A DNA stretch of 28,914 nucleotides from an uncultured Bacteroides sp. (GTDB lineage: Bacteria; Bacteroidota; Bacteroidia; Bacteroidales; Bacteroidaceae), in assembly GCF_905207245.1 (NCBI RefSeq), contig NZ_CAJLKP010000078.1, positions 1-28,914 of the forward strand, read 5' to 3'. The notes under the pieces were generated by a model. That model was not told where the DNA came from. It worked only from the letters and a program-made list of their open reading frames with translations, and searched no databases. A program made the translations under genes and the position numbers. The first letter of the stretch is position 1. The number at the start of each line of letters is the position of its first letter. This document shows, one piece after another, positions 7,045 through 14,594 of the stretch.

Positions 7045-7914
7045 CTATCGGATTGGCAACGAGAAACGGGGCGTTGGTCCACCGCCAAAATCTCCTCCCC
7101 GACTATCGAAGACGACGTTACGGAGTAATTCGTACAAGATTCCGCCTACATCCAGCCCCAGTTTAAACTTCTCGAAGCGGTAATAAGGAATCGCAACCGG
7201 CACCGTCTCCCAACGTCCCCTCATGGCATCATAGTACCGTTGTACTCCCACCTCCATCCCGAAGCGGTCGGACATATCGAGAGACATGGTTGCACCATAA
7301 CGATTGGTACTCATCCCATAAGAATTTCCAATATCATAAGAACCGAAGACATTGAAGGCAATCCGGTCGGAAGCACGATAAGTCAGTCTGCCTGAGGTGC
7401 TGAATGCTTGTCCGGTGATACGAGACATGTTTATCTTCATAGCATCAGCACGAAGCTGCAACGCCCACCTGTCATTGAAAACATGCCGGTATCCTAACGA
7501 AGCATTATTGAAACGCCCAATTCCCGGCACACTTGTCTGTGCTCCGGAGCCGAACAGTTCTCCATGAGAAAATTGCTGCATGACGCCACCTGTACTAAAA
7601 TCACCCCGGAAAAGTAAAGAAGGATTGACCTGATAAGGCAGGCGGATTTCATCTTTCAAGGAAAAATCGGAAAAACGTTCTGACAGTTCCTGAAAAGGCA
7701 AAAGAGAAGTGGCAGAAGCGGGAACTTGCTCCAGAAGGGGCTTTAGCGGAAGAGGTTGCCAAATATCTTTGGGCTTTATCTGCATATAGTCACGGATAAC
7801 ACCTATGCTATCTCCTTCTTGTGCAAAAAGCAACTGCGGAGCAGATATCAGCAGTAAGAATAATCCCAAGCGGATTGGAAGCAACGATATGTTAACTTTT
7901 TGTTTCATACGCAT
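7045..7914 (-). CDS. Exported beta-rich protein, probable outer-membrane protein
   Basis: About 289 residues from the ATG at 7914, chosen because a very strong ribosome-binding sequence (AAAGGAGG) ends 4 bp before it. An in-frame upstream TTG at 8007 gives an implausible extension. A signal peptide (LPIRLGLFLLLISAPQLLFA, then Q) precedes an N-terminal linker and then alternating aromatic strands (for example ASLGYRHVFNDRWALQLRAD and DMSDRFGMEVGVQRYYD). This suggests a small beta-barrel or surface beta-sheet protein. It is the gene directly after kinase 1, so it may be a partner or target of that sensor. No family recognised, and the C-terminus lacks the usual final aromatic residue. Confidence 0.65.
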   Translation of the reverse strand: MRMKQKVNISLLPIRLGLFLLLISAPQLLFAQEGDSIGVIRDYMQIKPKDIWQPLPLKPLLEQVPASATSLLPFQELSERFSDFSLKDEIRLPYQVNPSLLFRGDFSTGGVMQQFSHGELFGSGAQTSVPGIGRFNNASLGYRHVFNDRWALQLRADAMKINMSRITGQAFSTSGRLTYRASDRIAFNVFGSYDIGNSYGMSTNRYGATMSLDMSDRFGMEVGVQRYYDAMRGRWETVPVAIPYYRFEKFKLGLDVGGILYELLRNVVFDSRGGDFGGGPTPRFSLPIR

Positions 7915-8018
7915 ATACCCTCCTTTACTTTTATAAATAGTATACACAAAAATAACAAAAGGCAAGCTGAATAACAAGCAGTTGGCAATATTTTGCTTTG
8001 ACAACAAGCTTTTTTAAC

Positions 8019-10268
8019 TCAAAAGTGCATCGTAAATTCACTGTAACTTCCCTCCACACTTTCCACTTTTATCATGCCATCGTGTGCATCCACCACTTGC
8101 AACACATAATTCAGCCCTAAACCAAAACCGGATGCTCCTGTCTTTTGGCTGCCGGAAGCCACTCTTTCAAACTTCCCAAATATCTTGTGCTGTTCGCGAA
8201 GGGGAATGCCGATGCCATTATCGCGTACCGTAATAATACTCCTATCTTTTGTCCTCTCGCCCGAAAGAGTTATCGTAACTTCTTCTTTAGAGTATTTGAT
8301 GGCATTATCCACCAAATTGGAAAGTACCTCGCGCAAACAGAAAGCATCCGCATAAACACTACATCCTTCTTCACAATCAATATCGAAATGAATCGTCTTC
8401 GCCGCTTTCAACTGATATTTTTCCGCTATATCCCGTAGCAACGGTCTTAGAGCAACTTCTTCTTTATGTAGTTCCAATTCTCCACGATCTATCTCTGTCA
8501 GCATTACTACGCGATTGGAAAGTGTCAGCAGATGTTCGCACTCATCCCCCATCACTTGCCTGTAACGGAGCAGTTTCTCCGGCTTATCCGCCAACTTACC
8601 ACCTGCCAGGATATGCGCTCCCATCATGACAGACTGCAACGGTGACTTCATATCATGTATCATGGAGTAAGTAAAGTCCTTCTGAAACTGTTCCAACCGA
8701 CGCTGTGCCCGCAACATACGTATTTGAAAGAAAACACAGAGAGATACGAAAAGGAAAGCAATAAACAACGGCACCTGCATATACCATGTGGCACTCATAA
8801 TAGTACGTTGCGGTGAACGAACCACAGCAAAGATGCAACTCGTACTGTCCTTATCCAACGGAAACAACCGGGTAGTGATATCCCCGCAGTCAATAGCCGG
8901 ACTACCTGTATAAAGTATCAACTCCCGGGATGGATACCTGATCCAATGGATATCCGCCCTATCCGGAAAACTTGTTTCCAAAAGCTGTTTTCTGAACACA
9001 CTGTCAGCAAACTGCAAGGAAAACGGAATAGGCACACGACTACGCAGACTGATTGTATCCTGTATATCATAAACCATCTTCATACGGAAGCCTTCATCAA
9101 ACTTATTGTAAAGATGCCGAATGGTAAGCAATTGTATCCGGTAGCGATAACCTTTCTCCAGATATACCTTATAAAGCTCGTCCATCATACGCCGTGGATA
9201 AGGGAGAAATTCTCCCGGTGAACTATCCCAATTAAAATCAGGGTTAGCCTTAGTGAAAAGCGGATACCTATGTAAGTCTGCCTCCCGGTAGAAAGCCTCT
9301 TCCAATTGCTCTTCCGCCTGATACCGTATCTTTTGAGAAGTCGTATAATACAAATATCCCGACCAGACAGCCAGCAACAGGAATGCTCCCAGCGAGCTGA
9401 CCATAGAAATTGCTTTAAGAGAAATAGGCCTGCCTGTACTTTCTTGCCGGATTTCTGCTTTGGCGTGTGTCAGAGTAGCATTGGTTTTCTCAAAGAGTAC
9501 GTTGCTTTGTGTCTCCACCTCTTGCCAGTTTTCTGTGGTTATTAAATTCTTCATCCGGCTGACGGGATGTTTCATCTCTTCAGCCAACGTATAGAAGTCC
9601 TGTTGTTGTTTCTGCAAGTTATGCCGCTGACGGAACACCGACTTCATCTGTACAATCAAGGCATAGACAGCCGTACCCAACAATAGCCATGTAATGAATG
9701 ATAGTAACAGGAGTTTCTTCTCCATCTCCTTGGCAGGAAAAGAAAGAATAGCACGAACAGCCTCCCCACGGGATTTAAAGGTGAACGCAGTTTCGGAAGT
9801 AACAGCGGCAAAATTATGGATACTTACCTGAGGATTGGTACTTGCCAGCACCTCATTTGTGTTTACATTAATGCGCTCCACGGTCAGTGTTCCATCCATG
9901 TCTAACTTCCGCAACTTATTGTGCAAGACGCTGTCTATGGTGACTAACGGGATTTCTTTTATCCCATACACCCGTTGCAAAGCCTGTGCCGCCTGCTGGG
10001 AAGTACACTTATTCCTTTCGTCCCCATCCATCCGCTTGTATTTAGGATTAGGAGCATACGCTATGATAGCTACTGAATTATCAGGATAAGGAAGGTTGTT
10101 CACCAAATTATCAACTGTCTCCGTGAAAGACATCCAGAAGCACTTGTTCAGTGATTTCTCCGCTTCCTGCATCTGCGCATGAAAAGCATAAAGCATTCCG
10201 CCCAACTGTATCAACACAACAGCAATCAGACTCACCAGTGAAAGAGAGATGACAGTACGTAATTTCAT
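8019..10268 (-). CDS. Sensor histidine kinase 1, internally duplicated sensor
   Basis: 749 residues. Order: TM1 (7-27), extracytoplasmic domain, TM2 (186-206), cytoplasmic helical segment (about 212-272), TM3 (284-306), second extracytoplasmic domain, TM4 (about 497-517), DHp with H538 (MIHDMKSPLQSV), and a catalytic domain with N box N651 (SNLVDNAIKY), G1 DNGIGIP (D683) and G2 GFGLGL (714-719). The first half repeats the second: QQQDFYTLAEEMKHPV aligns with FQKDFTYSMIHDMKSPL, with E230 in the place of H538. The kinase should phosphorylate an OmpR-type regulator, probably the one at 6142. Kinase 1 is followed by the exported beta-rich protein. Its promoter is about 130 bp away from the shared tandem boxes, unlike kinase 2. 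Confidence 0.92.
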   Translation of the reverse strand: MKLRTVISLSLVSLIAVVLIQLGGMLYAFHAQMQEAEKSLNKCFWMSFTETVDNLVNNLPYPDNSVAIIAYAPNPKYKRMDGDERNKCTSQQAAQALQRVYGIKEIPLVTIDSVLHNKLRKLDMDGTLTVERINVNTNEVLASTNPQVSIHNFAAVTSETAFTFKSRGEAVRAILSFPAKEMEKKLLLLSFITWLLLGTAVYALIVQMKSVFRQRHNLQKQQQDFYTLAEEMKHPVSRMKNLITTENWQEVETQSNVLFEKTNATLTHAKAEIRQESTGRPISLKAISMVSSLGAFLLLAVWSGYLYYTTSQKIRYQAEEQLEEAFYREADLHRYPLFTKANPDFNWDSSPGEFLPYPRRMMDELYKVYLEKGYRYRIQLLTIRHLYNKFDEGFRMKMVYDIQDTISLRSRVPIPFSLQFADSVFRKQLLETSFPDRADIHWIRYPSRELILYTGSPAIDCGDITTRLFPLDKDSTSCIFAVVRSPQRTIMSATWYMQVPLFIAFLFVSLCVFFQIRMLRAQRRLEQFQKDFTYSMIHDMKSPLQSVMMGAHILAGGKLADKPEKLLRYRQVMGDECEHLLTLSNRVVMLTEIDRGELELHKEEVALRPLLRDIAEKYQLKAAKTIHFDIDCEEGCSVYADAFCLREVLSNLVDNAIKYSKEEVTITLSGERTKDRSIITVRDNGIGIPLREQHKIFGKFERVASGSQKTGASGFGLGLNYVLQVVDAHDGMIKVESVEGSYSEFTMHF

Positions 10269-10290
10269 CTTATCCGTTTATATTCGCCTG

Positions 10291-10298
10291 CAAAAATA
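10291..10298 (-). promoter_or_regulatory. -7 box (TATTTTTG) of kinase 1
   Basis: TATTTTTG on the minus strand, 22 bp before the ATG at 10268. The surrounding bases (GCCTGCAAA..TA.CAAAT) match the kinase 2 promoter, showing common origin. The tandem boxes lie 134 bp upstream instead of 12 bp. Confidence 0.6.
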
Positions 10299-10432
10299 GC
10301 AAATAACTATGGATCACGAAGTAATGCACGACTTTTTATATCGTACGAGAATGTGTTCTTTCCAGCCAGAGGAATATAAAAATACATACAACTCTAAAAA
10401 ACAAGGGAGCTTTCCAGAGTCGCAAAAATCTC

Positions 10433-10465
10433 GTTAACCTAACGATAACATTACGATAACATTCA
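10433..10465. promoter_or_regulatory. Tandem 11-bp boxes, copy 2
   Basis: GTTAACCTAAC, GATAACATTAC and GATAACATTCA follow each other without a gap. Seventeen bases later comes the -7 box of DUF3836-1, and no TTG-type -33 box is present. The boxes occupy the -33 region, as expected for an activator that replaces it. Confidence 0.8.
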
Positions 10466-10482
10466 TCCTCATGCTCCTGCCC

Positions 10483-10490
10483 TATCTTTG
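10483..10490 (+). promoter_or_regulatory. -7 box (TATCTTTG) of DUF3836-1
   Basis: A perfect TAnnTTTG match followed by CAACATC. The predicted start is near 10496, giving an untranslated leader of about 40 nt that contains a non-productive ATG at 10510. Confidence 0.75.
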
Positions 10491-10536
10491 CAACATCAAA
10501 AGTAACGAAATGTATAACTTAAAAAATAAAACGATT

Positions 10537-11001
10537 ATGAAAGCTTTAGTATTATCAGTAGTATTCGCATTGACATCAGTAGTAAACGCAGTAAGCGGTA
10601 ACAATGTAAAGGATTTCGCCTATAACACGGAGAAACAGGAAAACGGAGTGGAAACCCAAATGGTGTATAAGGTAAAAAAAGGAAAGTACCTGGAACGCCA
10701 CCTGCAATATAACTACACGTATGATGAAAAAGGACGTGTATCAGCCAAGGAAATCCTGAAATGGAACCAGGACAACAGCCGCTTTGAAAAGCAGTATTGC
10801 CTCAACTTCAACTACACCAACAACGAAGTAAACGTGGAATATGTAGCATGGAACAGCAAAGCCGGTGATTATACAAATGTGAAAGCCAAAGCCGTTTATC
10901 AAACGAATGAACAGGGAGTAAACTACACCGCCTACAACTGGAATAAAAAGGAAAACACCTGGAACCTAACCGTAGGACAAGATAACCGTTTTACTCTCTA
11001 A
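10537..11001 (+). CDS. Secreted DUF3836-type protein 1 (altered C-terminus)
   Basis: 154 residues. The ATG at 10537 is chosen because it opens a clean signal peptide (MKALVLSVVFALTSVVNA). The in-frame ATGs at 10471 and 10510 lie in the promoter and leader. The mature protein is a small beta-rich domain with repeated Y.Y....GRV and W-N units (YTYDEKGRVSAKEILKWN, then FNYTNNEVNVEYVAWN). I recognise the Bacteroides family DUF3836, whose function is unknown. The last residues (GQDNRFTL) differ from copies 2 and 3, and its 3' end overlaps the convergent kinase 2 gene by 11 bp. So this copy has lost its native tail at a duplication junction. Confidence 0.85.
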   Translation: MKALVLSVVFALTSVVNAVSGNNVKDFAYNTEKQENGVETQMVYKVKKGKYLERHLQYNYTYDEKGRVSAKEILKWNQDNSRFEKQYCLNFNYTNNEVNVEYVAWNSKAGDYTNVKAKAVYQTNEQGVNYTAYNWNKKENTWNLTVGQDNRFTL

Positions 11002-13237
11002 TCGGAAAGTAAAGGGTAAACTCACTGAAACGCCCTTCTTCGCTCTCTACCTCCACTCGGCCCTCATGTGCTAACATCACTTGCTGCACATAGTTCAGCC
11101 CCAGACCAAAGCCCGTAGCTCCTCCCTTACTGCTGCGGGCAGCAGCGACCGAACGTTCAAAACGGTTGAAGATACGTGAAAGGTCTTTCACAGGAATACC
11201 CAAGCCATTATCACAGATTTTAATCTTGCTGAAACCTTTCTCCGACTCGCAGATGATATCGATCTTTACCTCGTCACGAGAGTATTTTATTGCATTATCC
11301 AGAAGATTACCCAGCACTTCACGCAGGCAGAAAGCATCCGCATAAACAGTCTCACAACGATGATAGAGGGTATTAAACTCTATTTTCTTACTTGCTTTCA
11401 GTAATATTTTAGCTGTTAAATCGTCAATCAACGGGCATAAGGGAACCTCTTCAATATTCAGTTGCAAATGTCCCTTATCCAGTTGTGTCAAAAGCAATAC
11501 CCTACCGGATAAGGCCAACAAATGTTCACACTCTTCCGTCATGACTTGCTTATATTTCTGTTCTTTCTCCGGTTTGTTAGCCAGTTTACCACTTGCCAGA
11601 CTATGCGCTCCCATCAATATAGAGTTTAGTGGAGACTTCATATCGTGAACCATAGCATACGTAAAATCCTTCTGGAACTGCTTCAAACGGCGCTGCATAC
11701 GAAACAGATGTATCTGAAAAAAGACATTATAACAAACAAACAAGAAAATAATGCCTAATGGAAAAAGTATATACCAAATAGAAGAAAAGATATATTTTGG
11801 AGTTGAGTGTACAACACCCTCTATACAAACAGTACTATCCTTCTTCAAATATAGCATCCGCGTACGCATATTCAGTTTACTGGGGAAAGGATCTCCAGTG
11901 TACAACATCAATTCATGCGATGGATAACGGAACATCCTAATACTTCCAGAAGGTATCTCTTTTTCTTTCAGTCTCATAGTGAAGAGTGAATCCATACGTT
12001 GAATTTGGAAAGGAACAGGTATTTTGCCATCATTCATTCTATCCTGTAGACCATAAGCATTCCATAAATGGAAACCTTCTTCAACATCCATTTGCCCGGG
12101 AAACACAATAAGAGGCCTGACATTCAGGTACACCTTATTATTCCACATAAATTCGTCTAATGCCTTCATTTGCAATTCTGCATAGCGCGTAAACCCAGTC
12201 AGATACTCCCTACGCGTACCTTTCATTTTATTGGCGTATAAGAAAACATCAAACCGCATATCAGCCTCAGTATAGAAAGCATATTCAAAACAAGTATTAA
12301 CCTCATACTTCACTTCTTTCCATTTTTGTTGATATAAATAACCTGCCCAGATAAATAACAGAAAGAAAGTACCTGCCAAACTACCCCAAGAAATAATGGA
12401 AAAGGAAATAGACCGACGACGCTCCTGCTCTTCTTTCTTCGCTTTCATTAAAGTCTGCTCCGTGTTGCCCAACAAATGGTTGCTTTGCACTTCAATCTCT
12501 CCCCATAATTGCCGCTTGATACTTGTAAGCATCTCCTTGACGGGTTGCTTCATCTGCTCTGCTAAAAGATAAAAGGCCTTTCGTTGTTCTGCTATGCTCT
12601 GTCCTTGATGAAAAACAGAACGTAATTGAATTGAAAATGTAAAAGCAATACATACCAATAGTAAGAGTGTACCCACAAAGAGTGACAGTACTTCACGCAG
12701 TTTCCACAAAGAAGGAATATCCAATATAGCTTCTACAGCTATACCTTTCTCTTTATACAAAAAGGCATGCTTTGAGGTCAATGCTCTAAAACCTGTAGGA
12801 ATGGTAGTAGCAGTCAACGCTAATGTTTCGCCCGTATTTATATCGAACTTACGAATTACCACATCAGCTTCTATCTCTCTTTTTTGAAGTCTGCTATTCA
12901 ATGCGATACTCAAGGAATCTAAAGATATCTCGGGCAAACGATATATTTTTTGTAAAATAGCTGAGGTTTGCTGATAACCGTAAAAATAGAAAGCATCGTC
13001 ATTAAGCCTCATACGCGCAGGAGCGTACATAAGATGAGTAACTGTACCAGCAGGCAGGGGCATCCGATTCAATTGATGATCTACAACTTCTATAAAAGCT
13101 TTCTCAAAACATTTATCTAAAGTCTGTTGTGTGGCTTGCATCAAATTACGGTGGGCATAATACATACCTACACCTTGTAAAGAAATAATAAGCAGCAAAG
13201 CAAAAATTGAAAGAGAAACGTGGAACTTACTTTTCAT
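10991..13237 (-). CDS. Sensor histidine kinase 2, internally duplicated sensor
   Basis: 748 residues with the same order as kinase 1. TM1 is at 7-27 and TM2 near 183-204. The pseudo-DHp near 215-270 has AEQMKQP with E227 at the His position. TM3 is at 279-301, followed by a second sensor domain and TM4. The true DHp has H531 (MVHDMKSPLNSI). The catalytic domain has GNLLDNAIKY, DNGLGIP and GFGLGL. Its catalytic end (from KYSRDEVKID onward) is nearly the same as that of kinase 3, whereas the extracytoplasmic halves differ, so the kinases share an output but probably not a ligand. It is divergent from DUF3836-2 across copy 3 of the tandem boxes, and convergent with DUF3836-1. Confidence 0.92.
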   Translation of the reverse strand: MKSKFHVSLSIFALLLIISLQGVGMYYAHRNLMQATQQTLDKCFEKAFIEVVDHQLNRMPLPAGTVTHLMYAPARMRLNDDAFYFYGYQQTSAILQKIYRLPEISLDSLSIALNSRLQKREIEADVVIRKFDINTGETLALTATTIPTGFRALTSKHAFLYKEKGIAVEAILDIPSLWKLREVLSLFVGTLLLLVCIAFTFSIQLRSVFHQGQSIAEQRKAFYLLAEQMKQPVKEMLTSIKRQLWGEIEVQSNHLLGNTEQTLMKAKKEEQERRRSISFSIISWGSLAGTFFLLFIWAGYLYQQKWKEVKYEVNTCFEYAFYTEADMRFDVFLYANKMKGTRREYLTGFTRYAELQMKALDEFMWNNKVYLNVRPLIVFPGQMDVEEGFHLWNAYGLQDRMNDGKIPVPFQIQRMDSLFTMRLKEKEIPSGSIRMFRYPSHELMLYTGDPFPSKLNMRTRMLYLKKDSTVCIEGVVHSTPKYIFSSIWYILFPLGIIFLFVCYNVFFQIHLFRMQRRLKQFQKDFTYAMVHDMKSPLNSILMGAHSLASGKLANKPEKEQKYKQVMTEECEHLLALSGRVLLLTQLDKGHLQLNIEEVPLCPLIDDLTAKILLKASKKIEFNTLYHRCETVYADAFCLREVLGNLLDNAIKYSRDEVKIDIICESEKGFSKIKICDNGLGIPVKDLSRIFNRFERSVAAARSSKGGATGFGLGLNYVQQVMLAHEGRVEVESEEGRFSEFTLYFPIRE

Positions 13238-13256
13238 TATATGTTTATTTTGCCTG

Positions 13257-13264
13257 CAAAGGTA
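13257..13264 (-). promoter_or_regulatory. -7 box (TACCTTTG) of kinase 2
   Basis: TACCTTTG on the minus strand, 19 bp before the ATG at 13237. The tandem boxes start 12 bp behind it, nearly the same geometry as at the response regulator gene, so kinase 2 is probably under the same control. Confidence 0.65.
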
Positions 13265-13276
13265 ACAAATTATCTC

Positions 13277-13309
13277 GTTAACCTAACGATAACATTACGA
13301 TAACATTCA
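13277..13309. promoter_or_regulatory. Tandem 11-bp boxes, copy 3, between kinase 2 and DUF3836-2
   Basis: The same three units as copy 2, base for base. It sits between two divergent -7 boxes (13257-13264 leftward, 13327-13334 rightward). Confidence 0.8.
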
Positions 13310-13326
13310 TCCTCGTGTCCCTGCCC

Positions 13327-13334
13327 TATCTTTG
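13327..13334 (+). promoter_or_regulatory. -7 box (TATCTTTG) of DUF3836-2
   Basis: Seventeen bases after the third box, followed by CAACATC and a leader identical to that of DUF3836-1. Confidence 0.75.
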
Positions 13335-13380
13335 CAACATCAAAAGTAACGAAATGTATAACTTAAAAAATAAAACGATT

Positions 13381-13866
13381 ATGAAAGCTTTAGTATTATC
13401 AGTAGTATTCGCATTGACATCAGTAGTAAACGCAGTAAGCGGTAACAATGTAAAGGATTTCGCCTATAACACGGAGAAACAGGAAAACGGAGTGGAAACC
13501 CAAATGGTGTATAAGGTAAAAAAAGGAAAGTACCTGGAACGCCACCTGCAATATAACTACACGTATGATGAAAAAGGACGTGTTTCCGCCAAGGAAATAC
13601 TGAAGTGGAACCAAGACAACAGCCGCTTTGAAAAACAGTATTGCCTCAACTTCAGCTACACCGACAATGAAGTAGGCGTGGAATATGTAGCATGGAACAG
13701 CAAAGACGGTGACTACACGAATGTGAAATCCAAAGCCATCTACCAGGTGAACGAACAGGGCATGAACTACATGAGCTACAACTGGAACGAAAAAGAAAAC
13801 TCCTGGAATCTGGTGACAGAACACAACGCCATCCACTGGAACGGAGATTTGCTGGCTAACAAGTAA
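13381..13866 (+). CDS. Secreted DUF3836-type protein 2
   Basis: 161 residues from the ATG that opens the signal peptide MKALVLSVVFALTSVVNA. The in-frame upstream ATGs at 13315 and 13354 lie in the promoter and leader. From the promoter through codon about 68 it is identical in DNA to DUF3836-1 (to 10739 there, 13582 here) and then diverges abruptly, with many silent and some amino-acid changes. The mature domain is beta-rich with W-N repeats (VEYVAWNSKDGDYTNV, then YNWNEKENSWNL) and the full C-terminus that copy 1 lacks. It is divergent from kinase 2, and expression is probably driven by the tandem boxes at 13277. The role is unknown. As small secreted products under sensor-kinase control, these could be ligands, inhibitors or envelope-protective proteins, which is inference. 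Confidence 0.88.
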   Translation: MKALVLSVVFALTSVVNAVSGNNVKDFAYNTEKQENGVETQMVYKVKKGKYLERHLQYNYTYDEKGRVSAKEILKWNQDNSRFEKQYCLNFSYTDNEVGVEYVAWNSKDGDYTNVKSKAIYQVNEQGMNYMSYNWNEKENSWNLVTEHNAIHWNGDLLANK

Positions 13867-13901
13867 CTTTACTCTAACAATAAATACTCTCTTTTAAAAA
13901 C

Positions 13902-13976
13902 AATGTGCCAGAAGTGGCGGTGCTTGCGGGGTGAATAATCATTCACCTGCACATAGCACAGCACTTCCGGCACATT
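13902..13976 (+). terminator. Branched hairpin after DUF3836-2
   Basis: AATGTGCCAGAAGTG (13902-13916) pairs with CACTTCCGGCACATT (13962-13976) with one mismatch. Inside, GGTGAAT (13930-13936) pairs with ATTCACC (13941-13947). No T-run follows, so it may act as an mRNA 3'-end stabiliser or a factor-assisted terminator. Confidence 0.45.
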
Positions 13977-14046
13977 CGTCGTGTTTATCGCTTAAAGATA
14001 CTCAGTAAATCATCAGTTAACTCATATCTGCTCAGAAGAGAAGGAA

Positions 14047-14135
14047 ACAAGGTAACGAGTTAACAAGGGGACAAGGGGCTGCGCAATGCTTCTATGCCGC
14101 AGGAACCTTGTCCCCTCGTCAACTAGTTACCTCGT
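14047..14135. repeat. Imperfect inverted repeat related to the segment at 2331
   Basis: Two 30-nt arms (14047-14076 and 14106-14135) are inverted copies with 26 of 30 positions matching. The loop adds CTGCG/CGCAG (14079-14083 with 14098-14102). The arms use the acgag/gttaac/aagg vocabulary of the single arm at 2331-2364. It appears to be a dispersed intergenic element of this genome. Confidence 0.6.
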
Positions 14136-14226
14136 CAACTGATTCATAACCATACAGAAATGCATTAACCTTACCCAGTCATTTAGTTAGTTATCTAATT
14201 ATCAACAGATAACATTTACATTCCAT

Positions 14227-14362
14227 TTACCCCATAATGTAAAAGCATTTACCGCGGCATGTAACGACCTTTACCACCTATTGTAACGCTCTTTACATCA
14301 GTATGTAACGGCTTTTACATCGGCGTGTAAATGGAGTTACCATTTGAGGTAAACAGAATTAC
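14227..14362. repeat. 22-bp-phased array of GTAA-N6-TTAC dyads
   Basis: Six GTAA-N6-TTAC palindromes start at 14239, 14261, 14283, 14305, 14327 and 14349, exactly 22 bp apart. An extra TTAC half-site lies in phase at 14227. Only the GTAA and TTAC tetramers are conserved and the bases between are free, which is the signature of a protein-binding array rather than a copied repeat. The period equals two turns of the helix, so all dyads face one side. It ends 38 bp before the tandem boxes that drive the DUF3267-like gene. Confidence 0.8.
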
Positions 14363-14399
14363 CTCAAAAGGTTACAAGCAGACAGACCTATAACCCTTC

Positions 14400-14432
14400 G
14401 TTAACGTAAAGATAACATTGCGATAACATTCT
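14400..14432. promoter_or_regulatory. Tandem 11-bp boxes, copy 4, before the DUF3267-like gene
   Basis: GTTAACGTAAA, GATAACATTGC and GATAACATTCT, with the -7 box 17 bp later as in the other copies. This extends the inferred regulon to a gene other than DUF3836. Confidence 0.75.
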
Positions 14433-14449
14433 TCCTCCCTTTCCCGCCC

Positions 14450-14457
14450 TACCTTTG
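14450..14457 (+). promoter_or_regulatory. -7 box (TACCTTTG) of the DUF3267-like gene
   Basis: TACCTTTG followed by CAAC. The predicted start is near 14463, leaving a 130-nt leader that contains a 29-codon reading frame. Confidence 0.7.
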
Positions 14458-14504
14458 CAACACCGAAAGGAAACAAATTGTATTACTCAGAACATAAAGA
14501 AGCC

Positions 14505-14594
14505 ATGAAGAAGTATCAGAAAATAGGAATAGAATTCTCAATTAAAAAAACACATTATTGCATACCTGTTTTTCAATTAACAAATAAGGATTAG
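14505..14594 (+). CDS. 29-codon leader ORF in frame with the DUF3267-like gene
   Basis: ATG at 14505 encodes MKKYQKIGIEF followed by 18 more residues up to HYCIPVFQLTNKD and a TAG at 14592-14594. The stop directly abuts the ATGATG of the next gene and both are in the same frame. It may be a leader peptide, a fortuitous frame, or a former N-terminal extension split by a stop mutation. No family is recognisable. Confidence 0.3.
   Translation: MKKYQKIGIEFSIKKTHYCIPVFQLTNKD

Larger units (their letters stand above)
13867..14399. other. Intergenic region with two long hairpins and a phased dyad array
   Basis: About 530 bp without a protein gene between DUF3836-2 and the control region of the DUF3267-like gene. 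It holds a structured hairpin (13902-13976), an inverted repeat (14047-14135) and the 22-bp-periodic array (14227-14362). Confidence 0.75.

Noticed and set aside
7915..8007. Longer start (TTG) for the exported beta-rich protein
   Set aside because: A strong AAAGGAGG ribosome site and a clean signal peptide mark the ATG at 7914.
10471..10536. Upstream extension of DUF3836-1 (and the equivalent at 13315) as the protein start
   Set aside because: This DNA contains the -7 box and the transcription start, so it cannot be translated from that promoter. The extension would also bury the signal peptide.
13420..13836. 138-codon hydrophobic minus-strand frame opposite DUF3836-2
   Set aside because: It is the complement of a repeated, biased coding sequence, and a similar frame appears opposite DUF3836-3 for the same reason.
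14215..14375. CRISPR array in the periodic region before the DUF3267-like gene
   Set aside because: The conserved parts are only four-base half-sites with a 22-bp period. There are no identical repeats of 20 bp or more and no cas genes.
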